A stretch of 64,000 nt of DNA from Tragulus kanchil (GCA_022376925.1 JAIOJX010000005.1:88247501-88311500); one strand, 5' to 3'; counted from the stretch's first letter, positions 1-12,800 are shown. The notes: generated from the sequence alone by a model not told the origin. Numbers and translations: made by a program.

Positions 1-255
1 AGAATGCTCTTCTCTCTTCTGCAACCTTTTGTCTGTATAGGAATGTGAAACTGTTGTACCATCAAAAGCCTTGAGAATGGGTTGTCCTGTATGTTTCAGG
101 CTAAGGCAACATTCTTGTAGCAAAACCAACAGAATACAAAGGTTAAGGTAATAGAAACAGATCCAATATGCAGGCAGATTTGTTCTTCCCTACTGCACTA
201 TTACCTAGGACTGTTTTCTACAGCAAAATAACTGGTGATTAGCATTTGTATATGA
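1..255. other. Unique sequence, nothing recognised
   Basis: AT-rich sequence with no open frame of note and no repeat I recognise. It ends where the Bov-tA head begins. Confidence 0.5.
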
Positions 256-452
256 GGCTTTCCTGGTGGCCCAGATGGTAAAGAATCTGACTGCAATTTG
301 GGAGACCTGTGTTCAGTTCCTGGATTGGGAGAAGCCCCTGGAGAAGGAAATGGCAACCCATTCCAGTATTCTTGTCTGGATAATTCCATGGACAGAGGAG
401 CCTGGCAGGTTATAGTCCATAGGGTCACAAAGAGTTGGACTTCACTGAGAAT
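256..452 (+). mobile_element. Bov-tA type SINE
   Basis: A tRNA-Glu-derived ruminant SINE. It opens with the GGCTTTCCTGGTGGCCCAGA head (Pol III A-box region), has a degenerate B box (GTTCAGTTCCTGG), and then the typical body reading GAGAAGGAAATGGCAACCCA, followed by the 'cctggcaggttatagtccatag' type 3' part. It is several percent diverged, with lost CpGs, so it is not recent. Open frames across it on both strands are non-coding shadows. Known family: Bov-tA is ruminant-specific. Confidence 0.9.
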
Positions 453-1315
453 AATACATTTTCATACACTTCACTTCAGCAAATACATATAAGCCCAAGT
501 TTGGCTGATGCAGACGACCTTAGGAGTTGTCAGCACACAAATTTCCAGAAGAATGTGCTGCAGGGAAGTGGAAAATTATGTTAAATTCTTAAAAATACCT
601 GGATCTATTTTCAGACTTTCTGGTATATAAAAAAAAAAAACCCAGACTTTCTGGTTTGTCTAGTATAATATATTTATTAATGTAAATATGTATTAAATAT
701 GTATTTTAATATATGGTAGAGGTTACACATGGAACTGAGTTTTAAAACAAATATTTCTTAGATTATCTAGATTGGTCCTCTGAAAATGTCAAGAAACAAT
801 GGTAAGCTCAGTTAAGTCCCATCAGCACCCAGATGGGAATCTTGAAGTATCACTTTCCACCTAAAGAAATCACAGTTTTATAATAACTGAATTCTGGGTC
901 TGGTTTAGGAAATACACAAGGAAAGTTGGCACATGTTATATCAGATAGGAAGGAACCTACCAAACAGGCTTTATTCAAAAGGACTCAATTGTTAACCTGA
1001 ATTAGCTCCCATTGGACAAAATGGGACAATCAATTGGAGTAGAAACGTTTAAAATATCAAATAGTTAAAAATCAGGATTAATTTATGGTTTCTGGATGTT
1101 AGAGAATAGCTCAATATGTTCAAAACTAGAAGAGAAAGACAAATTTTTACCTTGACTTTCCAGTATGAACTGCACCTTACAGTGACTTTAGTCGATAAAG
1201 TCAAGTGTCTATTTGTTTCAGCTAATAAATGAAGAAATGATAGAATTCAAACATTACCAGTACTGAACTGGTAATGATATTAAATAGCTATTAACATTTA
1301 AAAATGGTGTAACAG
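453..1315. other. AT-rich unique sequence, no gene seen
   Basis: No open frame above background and no repeat recognised on either strand. It ends where the first copy of the 1.17-kb duplicated block starts. Confidence 0.5.
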
Positions 1316-3667
1316 ATATTACATGTCTCCTGATAGAAATAAACAAAGCCCTGTATAAAATAATCATGCCATACACAAAAAATTAAATCTTAATCTTATT
1401 CTTGTATATCTTATTAAAGAGATGCAATCAACAAAATTCAAACTGCGGAGGAAATCTATTTGACACAAGAGCCTGTTTCTTTGACAACAACGAAAAAGAG
1501 AAGATAAAAACCCAGGATATTAAAGGATGATCCATGAAGAGACAAGACATATGTGAAAGAACCCTGATGTGTGCACCTATTTGAATCACAAATCAAATAG
1601 GGAAATTTTAAAAGGGAAAAGAACGTAATGCAGAATCGTGACCAATAATGAATATTTGAAGGTTTAGAGAATACGTTTTACATTATTTTAAGCTGATTAT
1701 GATTTCATCTTTGAAGAAACACAAGCTAAGTTTAAAAAAAATTGGTGAAGCTGGATGGTAGGCATAGCCAGTTTATCATACTATTTTTTCTACTTCTGTT
1801 TAGTTTTAATTTCCATAATAAAAAGTTAAAAAATGTTTCCATTAATTCAAATTTGTATAGTTTCTAAGGGCAACAGTGAGAATTCCTCCTTTATCAAGAG
1901 AAGAATTTTGATGCTCGACTTTTCTTGATTAATATTTCAAGGAAGTTAATAAGATACCATTAAAGTTAGAAACTCAATTATCTGCTTGAGCTTACAACTG
2001 GCGAATTTTCTTTCCAATCAATTTCCTCTACTTCATAAAAGTTATTTCAAGAAGGCTGAGGGAACTAGAAATTATAACTGAGAGATAAGAAATAACTTTG
2101 GAAATTTATTTTATGGTTTAATTTCATATTTAATCTAGACTTTGGCAATTGCATACACATTGCCTAACGAAGTTTTAGAAAAACTAGCATTGTGTACCAT
2201 ATATAGAGATCTTCCTACTATTTTTAGCTCCATGTTAAAGTATCTTCCCTTTTATTCAATCATCTATTACTTTCTTGAATGAAATGTTTTTATATAATAA
2301 AGTTGGAAAATCAGGTCATTGAACAAATAATTATAGCTTTGTTCTGACTAACCATCAGAACATTGATTAACAAACTTAAGTCTATATGGATTAGTATTTA
2401 AATATTAAAAATTGAAACCATAAAAGTAATATAATAGAAAATGCTGATGAATGTTTATTAACTATGGTAAGGCATGACTTGCTCACGTGATATTACATGT
2501 CTCCTGATAGAAATAAACAAAGCCCTGTATAAAATAATCCCATACACAAAAAATTAAATCTTAATCTTATTCTTGTATATCTTATTAAAGAGATGCAATC
2601 AACAAAATTCAAACTGCGGAGGAAATCTATTTGACACAAGAGCCTGTTTCTTTGACAACAACGAAAAAGAGAAGATAAAAACCCAGGATATTAAAGGATG
2701 ATCCATGAAGAGACAAGACATATGTGAAAGAACCCTGATGTGTGCACCTATTTGAATCACAAATCAAATGGGGAAAATTTTTAAAAAGGGGAAAAGAACG
2801 TAATGCAGAATCGTGACCAATAATGAATATTTGAAGGTTTAGAGAATACGTTTTACATTATTTTAAGCTGATTATGATTTCATCTTTGAAGAAACACAAG
2901 CTAAGTTTAAAAAAAATTGGTGAAGCTGGATGGTAGGCATAGCCAGTTTATCATACTATTTTTTCTACTTCTGTTTAGTTTTAATTTCCATAATAAAAAG
3001 TTAAAAAATGTTTCCATTAATTCAAATTTGTATAGTTTCTAAGGGCAACAGTGAGAATTCCTCCTTTATCAAGAGAAGAATTTTGATGCTCGACTTTTCT
3101 TGATTAATATTTCAAGGAAGTTAATAAGATACCATTAAAGTTAGAAACTCAATTATCTGCTTGAGCTTACAACTGGCGAATTTTCTTTCCAATCAATTTC
3201 CTCTACTTCATAAAAGTTATTTCAAGAAGGCTGAGGGAACTAGAAATTATAACTGAGAGATAAGAAATAACTTTGGAAATTTATTTTATGGTTTAATTTC
3301 ATATTTAATCTAGACTTTGGCAATTGCATACACATTGCCTAACGAAGTTTTAGAAAAACTAGCATTGTGTACCATATATAGAGATCTTCCTACTATTTTT
3401 AGCTCCATGTTAAAGTATCTTCCCTTTTATTCAATCATCTATTACTTTCTTGAATGAAATGTTTTTATATAATAAAGTTGGAAAATCAGGTCATTGAACA
3501 AATAATTATAGCTTTGTTCTGACTAACCATCAGAACATTGATTAACAAACTTAAGTCTATATGGATTAGTATTTAAATATTAAAAATTGAAACCATAAAA
3601 GTAATATAATAGAAAATGCTGATGAATGTTTATTAACTATGGTAAGGCATGACTTGCTCATGTGATA
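1316..3667. repeat. Adjacent direct duplication 1 (unit about 1.17 kb)
   Basis: Copy 1 is about 1316-2490 and copy 2 about 2490-3667 (offset 1174 at the start). The copies are nearly identical. One 3-bp indel lies near the 5' edge (AATCATGCC versus AATCCC), with small homopolymer indels near 1600 and 2770. The content is AT-rich unique DNA with no recognised gene. Junction homology is a few bases (GAT). The block is probably duplicated by the assembly, not by the genome. Confidence 0.95.
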
Positions 3668-3792
3668 ACAATTCAGAACCTACATAAAAAGACTGACAGA
3701 ATTAAAGACATAGAAAGTTCTATCACAATATTGTGAAAGACCTCCTTTATCCAAGTTTATGGTCAACAGGTAGGTATCTAAAATACATGTTA

Positions 3793-4127
3793 GGGCCTTC
3801 CCTGGTGGTCCAGTGGGTAAGGACACCGCCTTGCAGAGCAAGGGGCCCCCAGTTCGATCCCTGGCCTGGGAAGATCCCACATGCCGCGGAGCAGCTGGAC
3901 GGATGTGTCCAGTTACCGAGCCGGAGCTCTGGAGCGCATGCGCCCGGAGCCGGTGCTCTGCGACAATGGAGGCCACTGCGATGGGAGGCCCACACGGGCC
4001 AAAGAACAAAGATGGATGAAAAGTGGACAGGTGAAGGACAAATGGAGGTGGCTCACCCGCCCCCAACTTCCTCCCCCCCAAACCCCCCCCAAAATAAATA
4101 GATAGGTGAATGTTTAAAAAAAATACA
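3793..4127 (+). mobile_element. CHR-like 3'-extended SINE, full length with TSD
   Basis: A tRNA-Glu-derived SINE. The head is CTTCCCTGGTGGTCCAGTGG, the A box sits in TGGTCCAGTGGGT, and the B box is AGTTCGATCCC. The CpG-rich middle contains GAGCGCATGCGCCCGGAGCC. The distinctive 3' region ('gggccaaagaacaaagatgga') is followed by a C-rich stretch and an A/AAATA-rich tail. It is flanked by a perfect 14-bp target-site duplication TAAAATACATGTTA (3779-3792 and 4128-4141). That proves L1-type retroposition and suggests a fairly recent insertion. Confidence 0.9.
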
Positions 4128-4144
4128 TAAAATACATGTTATTA

Positions 4145-4640
4145 AGAGTTAATATTCTTAATAAATTGAGCATTTATGAATGGATGAGAAAATCTTTCTG
4201 AGAGAAAATGGACTAACGACATGAATAAACGATGCACAAATAAAGCATTAGAAATACAAATTACCAACATTCACATGAGAAAAAATACTTCATCCATACT
4301 TGCTAGTAGTAAAATAAATGCAAATTAATTAACGATGACATGACATTTCCTCATCTGTCACACTGGCAAAGGCAAAGAGGTGTGGGGTGTTTGGTGCTCT
4401 TATACTGCAAACTGCCTGGGGGGAGTGTAGGTTGGCACAACCTCTCTCAAAGTAGTTTGACTGTATTAAGAGCCTTAACATTTGCACAACCTTTAACACG
4501 GAAATTCTTTTCTCTGTAAAAATAACAAAATAAGTGTGGAAACACTAAGATAAATGTTTACTGTAGCATTGTTTATAATAGCAAAAAAGCTATAAGCAAT
4601 CTGAAATCCCAGGGATGAGGCATTTATTCAACCCTTTGAT
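4145..4640 (+). mobile_element. Old L1 3'-end fragment
   Basis: Plus-strand sequence follows the familiar order of old mammalian L1 3' ends: 'acaaattaccaacattcacatg', then 'aaatgcaaattaattaacgatg', then 'tgtagcattgtttataatagcaaaaaa'. It is heavily diverged with no useful open frame. The subfamily is not assigned. Confidence 0.65.
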
Positions 4641-4766
4641 AGATACATACAGATGCCAAAGGATGCCTTATTCACACAGAAAGATAGTGATTTCAGGCTG
4701 TTGTTAAGCAGTAAAAGGAACGTTCAGAGCAATTTATATTGTTATCTCATTTTATTTCTCTCACAG

Positions 4767-4769
<3 letters not shown>

Positions 4770-4806
<37 letters not shown>
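4770..4806. repeat. (TA)n microsatellite
   Basis: An uninterrupted TA run of about 37 bp. The IYIYIY stretch in an overlapping open frame is only this repeat being translated. Confidence 0.95.
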
Positions 4807-4811
<5 letters not shown>

Positions 4812-5170
4812 CACAAACATAAATATCCTGTGTCTGCATTCTGTGTGAATAAGAAACATAATTTCTTCAATAAACAAAATTTTAAAAGATGTTTACTTTC
4901 TACTGTATTTGAAAAGTTTCTGGTAAGAACTTGTATAAAATGTAACAGTATGAAAGGTCATAAGATCAGTCAAGATAATTGAATGCTTGGTCTTGTTGAG
5001 GTAGAATGACTAATTGGTGAACTTCAGCTGCAGAGGCTGATCCCTGAGTGATCAGGTAGTCCAGCAGACATAAGTTCACATCTGATTTTAATGCATCACA
5101 AAGAAAAGAAATGTGATACTTTTTTATATGTGGAAGTCTAGAACACACACACGCATATATGTATATTGAT
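4807..5170. other. Unique sequence, no gene seen
   Basis: No recognised repeat apart from a short CA/TATG-rich stretch at about 5140-5166, which borders the next SINE. Confidence 0.45.
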
Positions 5171-5373
5171 ATGAAGTGAAGTGAAAGTCTCTCAGTTGAG
5201 TCCTAGTCTTTGCAACCTCATGGACTGTAACCTGTTAGGCTCCTCTTGTCCACGGAATTCTCCAGGGAAGAATATTGGTGTGGGTAGCCGTTCCCTTCTC
5301 CAGGGGATCCTCCCAACCCAGATTTCAAACCTGCATTGCAGGCAGATTCTTTACCATATGAGCCAAGCAGAGG
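5171..5373 (-). mobile_element. Bov-tA type SINE, minus strand
   Basis: It reads in reverse as a Bov-tA element. The 3' part appears first as GAAGTGAAAGTCTCTCAGTT. Next come 'ggctcctcttgtccacgg' and 'ccttctccaggggatcctcccaacccag', ending near the tRNA-like head (GCAGGCAGATTCTTTACCAT). It is diverged. Confidence 0.85.
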
Positions 5374-5684
5374 AAAAATTGCCTGCTAAGGAATCTTGGG
5401 AAAGGCAATGAGGAAAGACTAACATATTCATAATGGTGAATAATAGCATCCAGTACCCAAGGGACTTTCAAACTCTGTAATACAAGGATCAGGTGATGCA
5501 CATCATGATAGCACAGTGAAATGATCTACTAGGTTAAATGAATCATAGTATTAAAATTAATTTTACCCCTTTATTTTTAGCTTTTTAAAATGATGAGGAT
5601 ACCAGAAGATGTAATATCATACATGTGGCATGTATTATGTTCCTGCTGGACAGGACTAATGTTTTACTGTCATAAAAATCCATG

Positions 5685-6640
5685 TCATACCTCTGCTCAT
5701 AAGCTTTCAATGTCTTCCTGTTGCTCTTAGGACAAAGACAAAACTCTTTACTGTGGTCTGTGAGCCCATGAAGAGTCATAGTCCTGCCTGTCTCAGCGTT
5801 TCTACTATTTTCCAACCTTCCCCTTGATTTCTGAGGTCCAACCAGTTGCCCTTTTTTCTGGTCCTTCAACGTAAGATTTTTCTAACTACAGATTGAGACT
5901 TCAAGTGTGTCATGAAATAAACCTAGTGAATTGAAATGGATGAGCATTTAAAAAGTAAAACAGAACAAAACAGAATAGGAATAAAAGAACATCACAAGGA
6001 AAAGGTTAAATGTTATTTTATGTAAATGTGTTTAAGTTTGTGTCTTTGTTTATTGGATGATGTGGTGATATACAATTTTTACTGTAATAAAATTGTTTAA
6101 TAAGCAATACTTTCACCAAGGGTTGCTCAGCTTTGGCACCATTGACGTTTTTGACAGGATAATTCTTTATGGTGGGGAGTTGTCATCCTTTTTATAGGAT
6201 GCTTAGCAGTATCTCTGGCCTCTGCCATCCTTCCTCTTTACCTCCAGACTTTTCCAGGTGTCCAGGAGTTGAGAACTATTGCTCTAACCAGTCATGTTTG
6301 ATTTCACAACAAAGCCTTTTTCACAAACTTATCACTTATTAAATGAGCTTCTCTCACCTCTCCTCTCCTGGTAATTATTCATCACCTTTCAGATCTTAGC
6401 TCAATTGCATCCTCCTTGGGAAAGTCTTTTCTGAGTTCTCAAGTCTTATCCTTCTATTATATGGTCTCATAAAATTATGCTCTGTATTTTAAGTACTTAT
6501 CAATGTATAATTTTTCATTTACCTCGGTGATTACTTGATGAACATCTCCCTCTGTTGCTAGGCTGTTAATGCCATGAAGTCGGGGATCTTGTCTGATTTT
6601 GCCCATATGCAGCACTGTGCAAATATGTATTCAGTGTCTA
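5685..6640 (+). mobile_element. L2 LINE 3' fragments, interrupted
   Basis: Two plus-strand L2 blocks. Block 1 is about 5690-5860 ('ctgctcataagctttcaatgtc ... ggacaaagacaaaac'). Block 2 is about 6370-6620 ('cagatcttagctcaattgcatcctccttgggaaag ... ggggatcttgtct'). They are separated by roughly 500 bp that includes a MER5A-like element. Both are old and highly diverged. The same structure is repeated about 1,081 bp downstream because it lies inside duplication 2. Confidence 0.65.
6121..6284 (+). mobile_element. MER5A-like hAT-Charlie relic
   Basis: It resembles the non-autonomous DNA transposon MER5A: 'gctcagctttggcaccattgac', then 'aggataattctttatggtggggag', then GGATGCTTAGCAGTATCTCT and 'tccaggagttgagaactat'. 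It is old. A second copy at about 7202-7365 is part of duplication 2. Confidence 0.75.
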
Positions 6641-7702
6641 CTATGTACAGTCTACACACTAGATGGTAGGTGTACGCTGGGTGCTGAAAAAGCAAAATCC
6701 CTGCCCTGGCATGTATTATGTTCCTGCTGGACAGGACTAATGTTTTACTGTCATAAAAATCCATGTCATACCTCTGCTCATAAGCTTTCAATGTCTTCCT
6801 GTTGCTCTTAGGACAAAGACAAAACTCTTTACTGTGGTCTGTGAGCCCATGAAGAGTCATAGTCCTGCCTGTCTCAGCGTTTCTACTATTTTCCAACCTT
6901 CCCCTTGATTTCTGAGGTCCAACCAGTTGCCCTTTTTTCTGGTCCTTCAACGTAAGATTTTTCTAACTACAGATTGAGACTTCAAGTGTGTCATGAAATA
7001 AACCTAGTGAATTGAAATGGATGAGCATTTAAAAAGTAAAACAGAACAAAACAGAATAGGAATAAAAGAACATCACAAGGAAAAGGTTAAATGTTATTTT
7101 ATGTAAATGTGTTTAAGTTTGTGTCTTTGTTTATTGGATTATGTGGTGAAATATAATTTTTACTGGAGTAAAAATGTTTAAGAAGCAATACTTTCACCAA
7201 GGGTTGCTCAGCTTTGGCACCATTGACGTTTTTGACAGGATAATTCTTTATGGTGGGGAGTTGTCATCCTTTTTATAGGATGCTTAGCAGTATCTCTGGC
7301 CTCTGCCATCCTTCCTCTTTACCTCCAGACTTTTCCAGGTGTCCAGGAGTTGAGAACTATTGCTCTAACCAGTCATGTTTGATTTCACAACAAAGCCTTT
7401 TTCACAAACTTATCACTTATTAAATGAGCTTCTCTCACCTCTCCTCTCCTGGTAATTATTCATCACCTTTCAGATCTTAGCTCAATTGCATCCTCCTTGG
7501 GAAAGTCTTTTCTGAGTTCTCAAGTCTTATCCTTCTATTATATGGTCTCATAAAATTATGCTCTGTATTTTAAGTACTTATCAATGTATAATTTTTCATT
7601 TACCTCGGTGATTACTTGATGAACATCTCCCTCTGTTGCTAGGCTGTTAATGCCATGAAGTCGGGGATCTTGTCTGATTTTGCCCATATGCAGCACTGTG
7701 CA

Positions 7703-8180
7703 AATATGTATTCAGTGTCTACTATGTACAGTCTACACACTAGATGGTAGGTGTACGCTGGGTGCTGAAAAAGCAAAATCCCTGCCCTGGAGTGGCTGGC
7801 AGTCTTGCTGGGGAGATCTAAAATAGAGAAAGAGATCAATATTTAAGTACAAGTTAAAAATAGAGTTGGTGCTAAGGTAAAGATGTGGTTTGAATTGGGA
7901 AGAACAACTTAGAGTTGTCAGGAGAAGGAAGCACTGAGGATGTGAACGTTAGGTAAAATTTGGAATGTTAGAAGGATACAGCCATATAAAAGCAGGAAAA
8001 GAATGTTCCAAGAGCAAGTGTCTTATTTAAAGCCATTATGACAGGTTCCTAGTAGATATTTAAAGGATCGCTCTGCTATGAAGAGAATGCATGAGAGGAA
8101 AAGAAGGGAAAGCCTTTTAGAAAGTCATCCAGTCCAAGTAGGAGACCGTGGAATGGGAATGGAAAGAAGTGTAAGTACTT
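7703..8180 (-). mobile_element. L2 LINE fragment, minus strand
   Basis: Reads as reverse-oriented L2: TATTCAGTGTCTACTATGTA, 'aaaatccctgccctggag', 'cagccatataaaagcagg', and 'ggatcgctctgctatgaagagaatg'. It sits tail to tail with the plus-strand L2 blocks upstream. Weakly conserved and no coding potential. The remainder to about 8310 is unique. Confidence 0.5.
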
Positions 8181-8310
8181 AATAAATACTTAATAAGTAG
8201 AAGTTTCCAGTATATCAGTTGTCAGATAATGAATATTTGCTGATTTAATATCCATTCAATTAATTCATTCAATATTTACTAATATAATAAGATCAAAACT
8301 TTAAGAAATT

Positions 8311-8587
8311 GGGGCTTCCCTGGTGGTCCAGTGCATAGACAGTCTGCCTTGCAGTGCAAGGGGCACCAGTTCAATCCATGGCCCCGGAGGATACCATGTG
8401 CCGCAGAGTGGCTGGACTGGTGTGTCCAATTACGAGCCAGCGCTCTGGAGGGCATGTGCCAAGAGCTGGTGCTCTGCAATGAGAGAGGCCACTGCAATGG
8501 GAGGCTCACACAGGCCAAAGAATAATGGATGAAAATAAATAAATAAATAACCAATAAAAGAGGCCAAAATTAAAAAGAAAAAAAAAG
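8311..8587 (+). mobile_element. CHR-like 3'-extended SINE
   Basis: Head GGGGCTTCCCTGGTGGTCCA, a diverged A box (CAGTGCATAGAC), B box AGTTCAATCC, and the family-specific end 'ggccaaagaataatggatgaaa' followed by AAATAAATAAATAA and an A-rich tail. It has lost many CpGs compared with the copy at 3793, so it is older. No clear target-site duplication was found. Confidence 0.85.
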
Positions 8588-9119
8588 ACGTTGGAGTAAG
8601 CTTTGAGTGACTGCTTTTTATATTTGTCACCATATCTGCCTGTTAAAGTTTTCCATTTCCTGACCGTCAAAGAAAAATTTCCCTATATTCTCAACTGTTT
8701 TCATAGCAAATTTATTCTATTACTATTGTAGCATTTATCATGATCTATCTAAGCTATTTATGTGTTCATCTGCCCAGTTACATGATGGGTACAGTGAAGG
8801 TTGATAATTTTTTTGAACTCTGATACAATGAACTGAACCTAGGAGACATTAAATAATGTTGGTTGAATGGAATGAATGCTGTGAAAAACTGGGAAAAGTC
8901 AGTCTTTTATAACTTTGCTTTGACTCAGTCAGAAATAATCTCCTAGTAGACAATAAATTATTTATATGTATTGGAAGTTAAAGATTATTTTTGAAAAGGC
9001 AGTATTTAAAAACATGTTTCAATACCAGAAATACTAAATGCAGGTTTCACTACTACAGTTTTTGATGATGCATTTTATGGGAGCTAAGGGAACATATATT
9101 TTCATTTCTCTTTGATGAC
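8588..9119. other. Unique sequence, no gene seen
   Basis: AT-rich. Short weak similarity to dispersed repeats is possible, but nothing can be named. No open frame of note. Confidence 0.4.
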
Positions 9120-9440
9120 TAGGTAGAAGTGGAATTGCTGGGCCAATAGGGTAAAGGTATGAAAGGTATGTTTAACTCTCTAAGAAACCACCTAAACTTT
9201 TTCCAAAGATATTTAAGATTTTATGTTTTCAGCAGTCATGTATGAAAATTCAAGCTTCTCCAAATTTTTGTTAACTTTTGTTATGCCAGTCATTTTAAAA
9301 AATCAGTTATTTTAGTGAGTATGAAATGGTATCTCACTGAAGTTTTAGTCTGAAGCTTCCTGATGCTTAATGATACTGAATACTTCATCATATCCTTATT
9401 AATCATTCATCTTCCTTTTAGAAGTAGATCAGTCCTTCTC
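9120..9440 (-). mobile_element. Old L1 fragment, minus strand
   Basis: Antisense L1 phrases are recognisable: 'agaagtggaattgctgggccaa', 'aaactttttccaaagat', and 'agtatgaaatggtatctcact'. It is highly diverged and probably belongs to the same old L1 landscape as the next element. Confidence 0.6.
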
Positions 9441-9824
9441 CAATTAAAATTCTTTTCCCAGCTATTTTGAGATATAAATGACACATAACATTGTGTAAAT
9501 TCAAAGTGTACAACATGGTGATTTGATACATGTATAAATGGCAAAACGATGACCACAATAAAGTTAGTTAACACATCTGACACCCTTACCTCAAGTAAAT
9601 ACCAAATGTTGTTAAGATAATGAAAACATTTGAGATCTAATTTCTTAGCAAACTACAAGTATACAAAACAGTATTGTTAACTGTAGTCACTGTACTGTAA
9701 ATTGGATCCCCAAAATTCATCTTTTAACTCAAAGTTTGTATCCTTTGACCAACATCTCCCCATTTCCCCAGCCACTACCCCTGGAGACAGAATATCTACT
9801 CTCTATTTCTATGAGCTCAGCTCT

Positions 9825-12800
9825 TTATTTATTTTGGATTTTGAATTTCCATATTCTTTAATTTTAAATTTATATATTTTTTAATGGAAGGATAATTACT
9901 TTACAGAATTGTGTTGGTTTCTGCTAAATATCAACATAAATCAGCCATAGAGGGGTGGGTGGGTGGCTGGGAGGGTGTGTGTGTGTTTGTGTGTGTGGGT
10001 AACTGCTTACCCTTGAATCTCTCTCCTATATCCCTCCTCGCCAGCCCTCTGGGCTGTTACAGAGGTCTAGTTTGAGTTCCTGTGTCATAGAGCAAATTCC
10101 CATTGGCTATTTTACATATGGTAGTTACAAGTTTCCATATTACTCTCTCCATATATCCCACACTTTCCTATCTCTCCCCTGGCCATGTCTATAAGTCTGT
10201 TCTCTGTCTGTGTCTCCACTGTTGCCATGGAAATAATTTCATCAGTACCATCTTCCTACTGCACATATATGCAGTAGTATATGATATTTGTTTTTCTCTT
10301 TCTGACTTACTTCACTCTACATAATAGGCTGTAGGTGCATCCACCTCATTAAAAGTGATTTGAAAGCATTCCTTTTTATGTTTGAGTAATATTCCACTGT
10401 ATATATGTACCGCAGATTCCTTATCCATTCATCTGTCAATGGGCATCTAGGTTGCTTTCATGTTCTAGCTATCGTAAATAGTGTTGCAATGAACATTGGA
10501 GTACATGTGTCTTTTTCAGTTTTGGTTTCCTCAGGGTACATGCCTTGTCATGGGATTAATCAGTCATATGGTAGTTTTATTTCTAGCTTTCTTAAGGAAT
10601 CTCCATACTGTTTTTCACAGTGGCTGAATCAGTTTACATTCTCACCAACAGTGTAAGAATGTTCCCTTTTCTTCACACCTTCTCTAGCATTTATTGTCTA
10701 TAGACTTTTTGATGATAGCCATTCTGACTGGTGTAAGGTGATGGCTCTTTATAGTTTTGATTTGCATTTCTCTAACAATGAGCGATATTGACTATCTTTT
10801 CATGTGTTAGCCATCTGTAGGTATTCTTTGGAGAACTGTCTGCTTTAGGTCTTTTCCCATGTTTTGATTGGGTTGCTTGCTTTTTGGGCGGTGGGTATTG
10901 ACTTGTATGAGCTGCTTGTATATTTTGGAAGTCATTCCTTGGTCAGTCTTTCATTTGCTATTATTTTCTCCCATTTTGAGGATTGTCTTTTCACCTTGTT
11001 TATAGTTTCCTTTGTTTTGCAAAAGCTTTTATGTTTAATTAGGTCCCAATTGGACCTAATTAGCTCCTAACTAGGTTATTTTTGTTTTTATTTCCATGAC
11101 TCCAGGATGTGGGTCATAGAGGATCTTGCTGTGACTTATATCATTATGTCGTAGTGTTCTGCCCTCTAAGTTTTATAGTTGGTGGTCTTACATTTAGGTC
11201 CTTAATCCATTTTGACTTTATCTTTGTGTATGGCATTAAGAAGTATTTTAATTTCATTTTCTTCAATAAGTGGTGCCAATTTATCCAGCATCACTTATTG
11301 AAGAGGCTACATTTGCCCCATTGTATATTCTTGCCTCCTTTGTCAAAAATAAAGTACCTATAGATGTGTGTGTTTATCTCTGGGCTATCTTGTTCCAGTA
11401 ATTTATATTTCTGTTTTTGTGCCAGTACCGTACTGTAGTACAGTCTGAAGTCAGGAATGTTGATTCCTCCAGCTCTATGATTGCTTTGGACATTCAGGGT
11501 CTTCTGTGTTTGCATATAAATTGTGATATTTTTTGTTCTAGTTCTGTGAAAAATGCTACTGGTAATTTGATAGGGATCGTGTTGAATCTGTAGATTGTAT
11601 TTAGTCATTCTTACAATATTGATTCTTCCAACCCAGGAACACAGAATATCTCTCCATCTGTGTATGTCTTCTCTAATTTCTTTCATAAGTGTCTTATAGT
11701 TTTCTGTATACAGATTTTTTATCTCCTTGGGTAGGTTTATTCCTAGCTATTTTATTCTTTTCATTGTAATGGTGAATAGGATTGATGCCATAGTATCTCT
11801 TTCTGATTTTTCATTGTTAGTATACAGGAATGCAAGTGATTTCTGTGTACTGATTTTGTATCTTGGGACTTTGCTAAACTCACCGATTAGCTCTAGCAAT
11901 TTTCTGATTATATCTTTGAGGATTGTCTTTTCACCTTGTTTATAGTTTCCTTTGTTTTGCAAAAGCTTTTATGTTTAATTAGGTCCCAATTGGACCTAAT
12001 TAGCTCCTAACTAGGTTATTTTTGTTTTTATTTCCATGACTCCAGGATGTGGGTCATAGAGGATCTTGCTGTGACTTATATCATTATGTCGTAGTGTTCT
12101 GCCCTCTAAGTTTTATAGTTGGTGGTCTTACATTTAGGTCCTTAATCCATTTTGACTTTATCTTTGTGTATGGCATTAAGAAGTATTTTAATTTCATTTT
12201 CTTCAATAAGTGGTGCCAATTTATCCAGCATCACTTATTGAAGAGGCTACATTTGCCCCATTGTATATTCTTGCCTCCTTTGTCAAAAATAAAGTACCTA
12301 TAGATGTGTGTGTTTATCTCTGGGCTATCTTGTTCCAGTAATTTATATTTCTGTTTTTGTGCCAGTACCGTACTGTAGTACAGTCTGAAGTCAGGAATGT
12401 TGATTCCTCCAGCTCTATGATTGCTTTGGACATTCAGGGTCTTCTGTGTTTGCATATAAATTGTGATATTTTTTGTTCTAGTTCTGTGAAAAATGCTACT
12501 GGTAATTTGATAGGGATCGTGTTGAATCTGTAGATTGTATTTAGTCATTCTTACAATATTGATTCTTCCAACCCAGGAACACAGAATATCTCTCCATCTG
12601 TGTATGTCTTCTCTAATTTCTTTCATAAGTGTCTTATAGTTTTCTGTATACAGATTTTTTATCTCCTTGGGTAGGTTTATTCCTAGCTATTTTATTCTTT
12701 TCATTGTAATGGTGAATAGGATTGATGCCATAGTATCTCTTTCTGATTTTTCATTGTTAGTATACAGGAATGCAAGTGATTTCTGTGTACTGATTTTGTA

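Larger units (their letters stand above)
5626..7790. repeat. Adjacent direct duplication 2 (unit 1,081 bp)
   Basis: Copy 1 is 5626-6709 and copy 2 is 6707-7790. The offset is 1081 at both ends, so there is no net indel. Mismatches cluster in one patch (about 6055-6115 versus 7136-7195, for example GTGATATACAATTTTTACTG versus GTGAAATATAATTTTTACTG). Junction homology is the 3 bases TGG. The block carries L2 and MER5A relics and no gene. Confidence 0.95.

Noticed and set aside
1316..3667. Satellite DNA or VNTR array
   Set aside because: Only two copies per locus and the units at different loci are unrelated, so this is not a satellite family.
4653..4982. 109-residue frame with an IY repeat
   Set aside because: The repeat is translated (TA)n, flanked by old L1 sequence; no protein family.
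11291..11686. 131-residue minus-strand frame as a possible gene
   Set aside because: The sequence is the L1 ORF2 C-terminal region (FDKGGKNIQWGK etc.), 5'-truncated and not a host gene.
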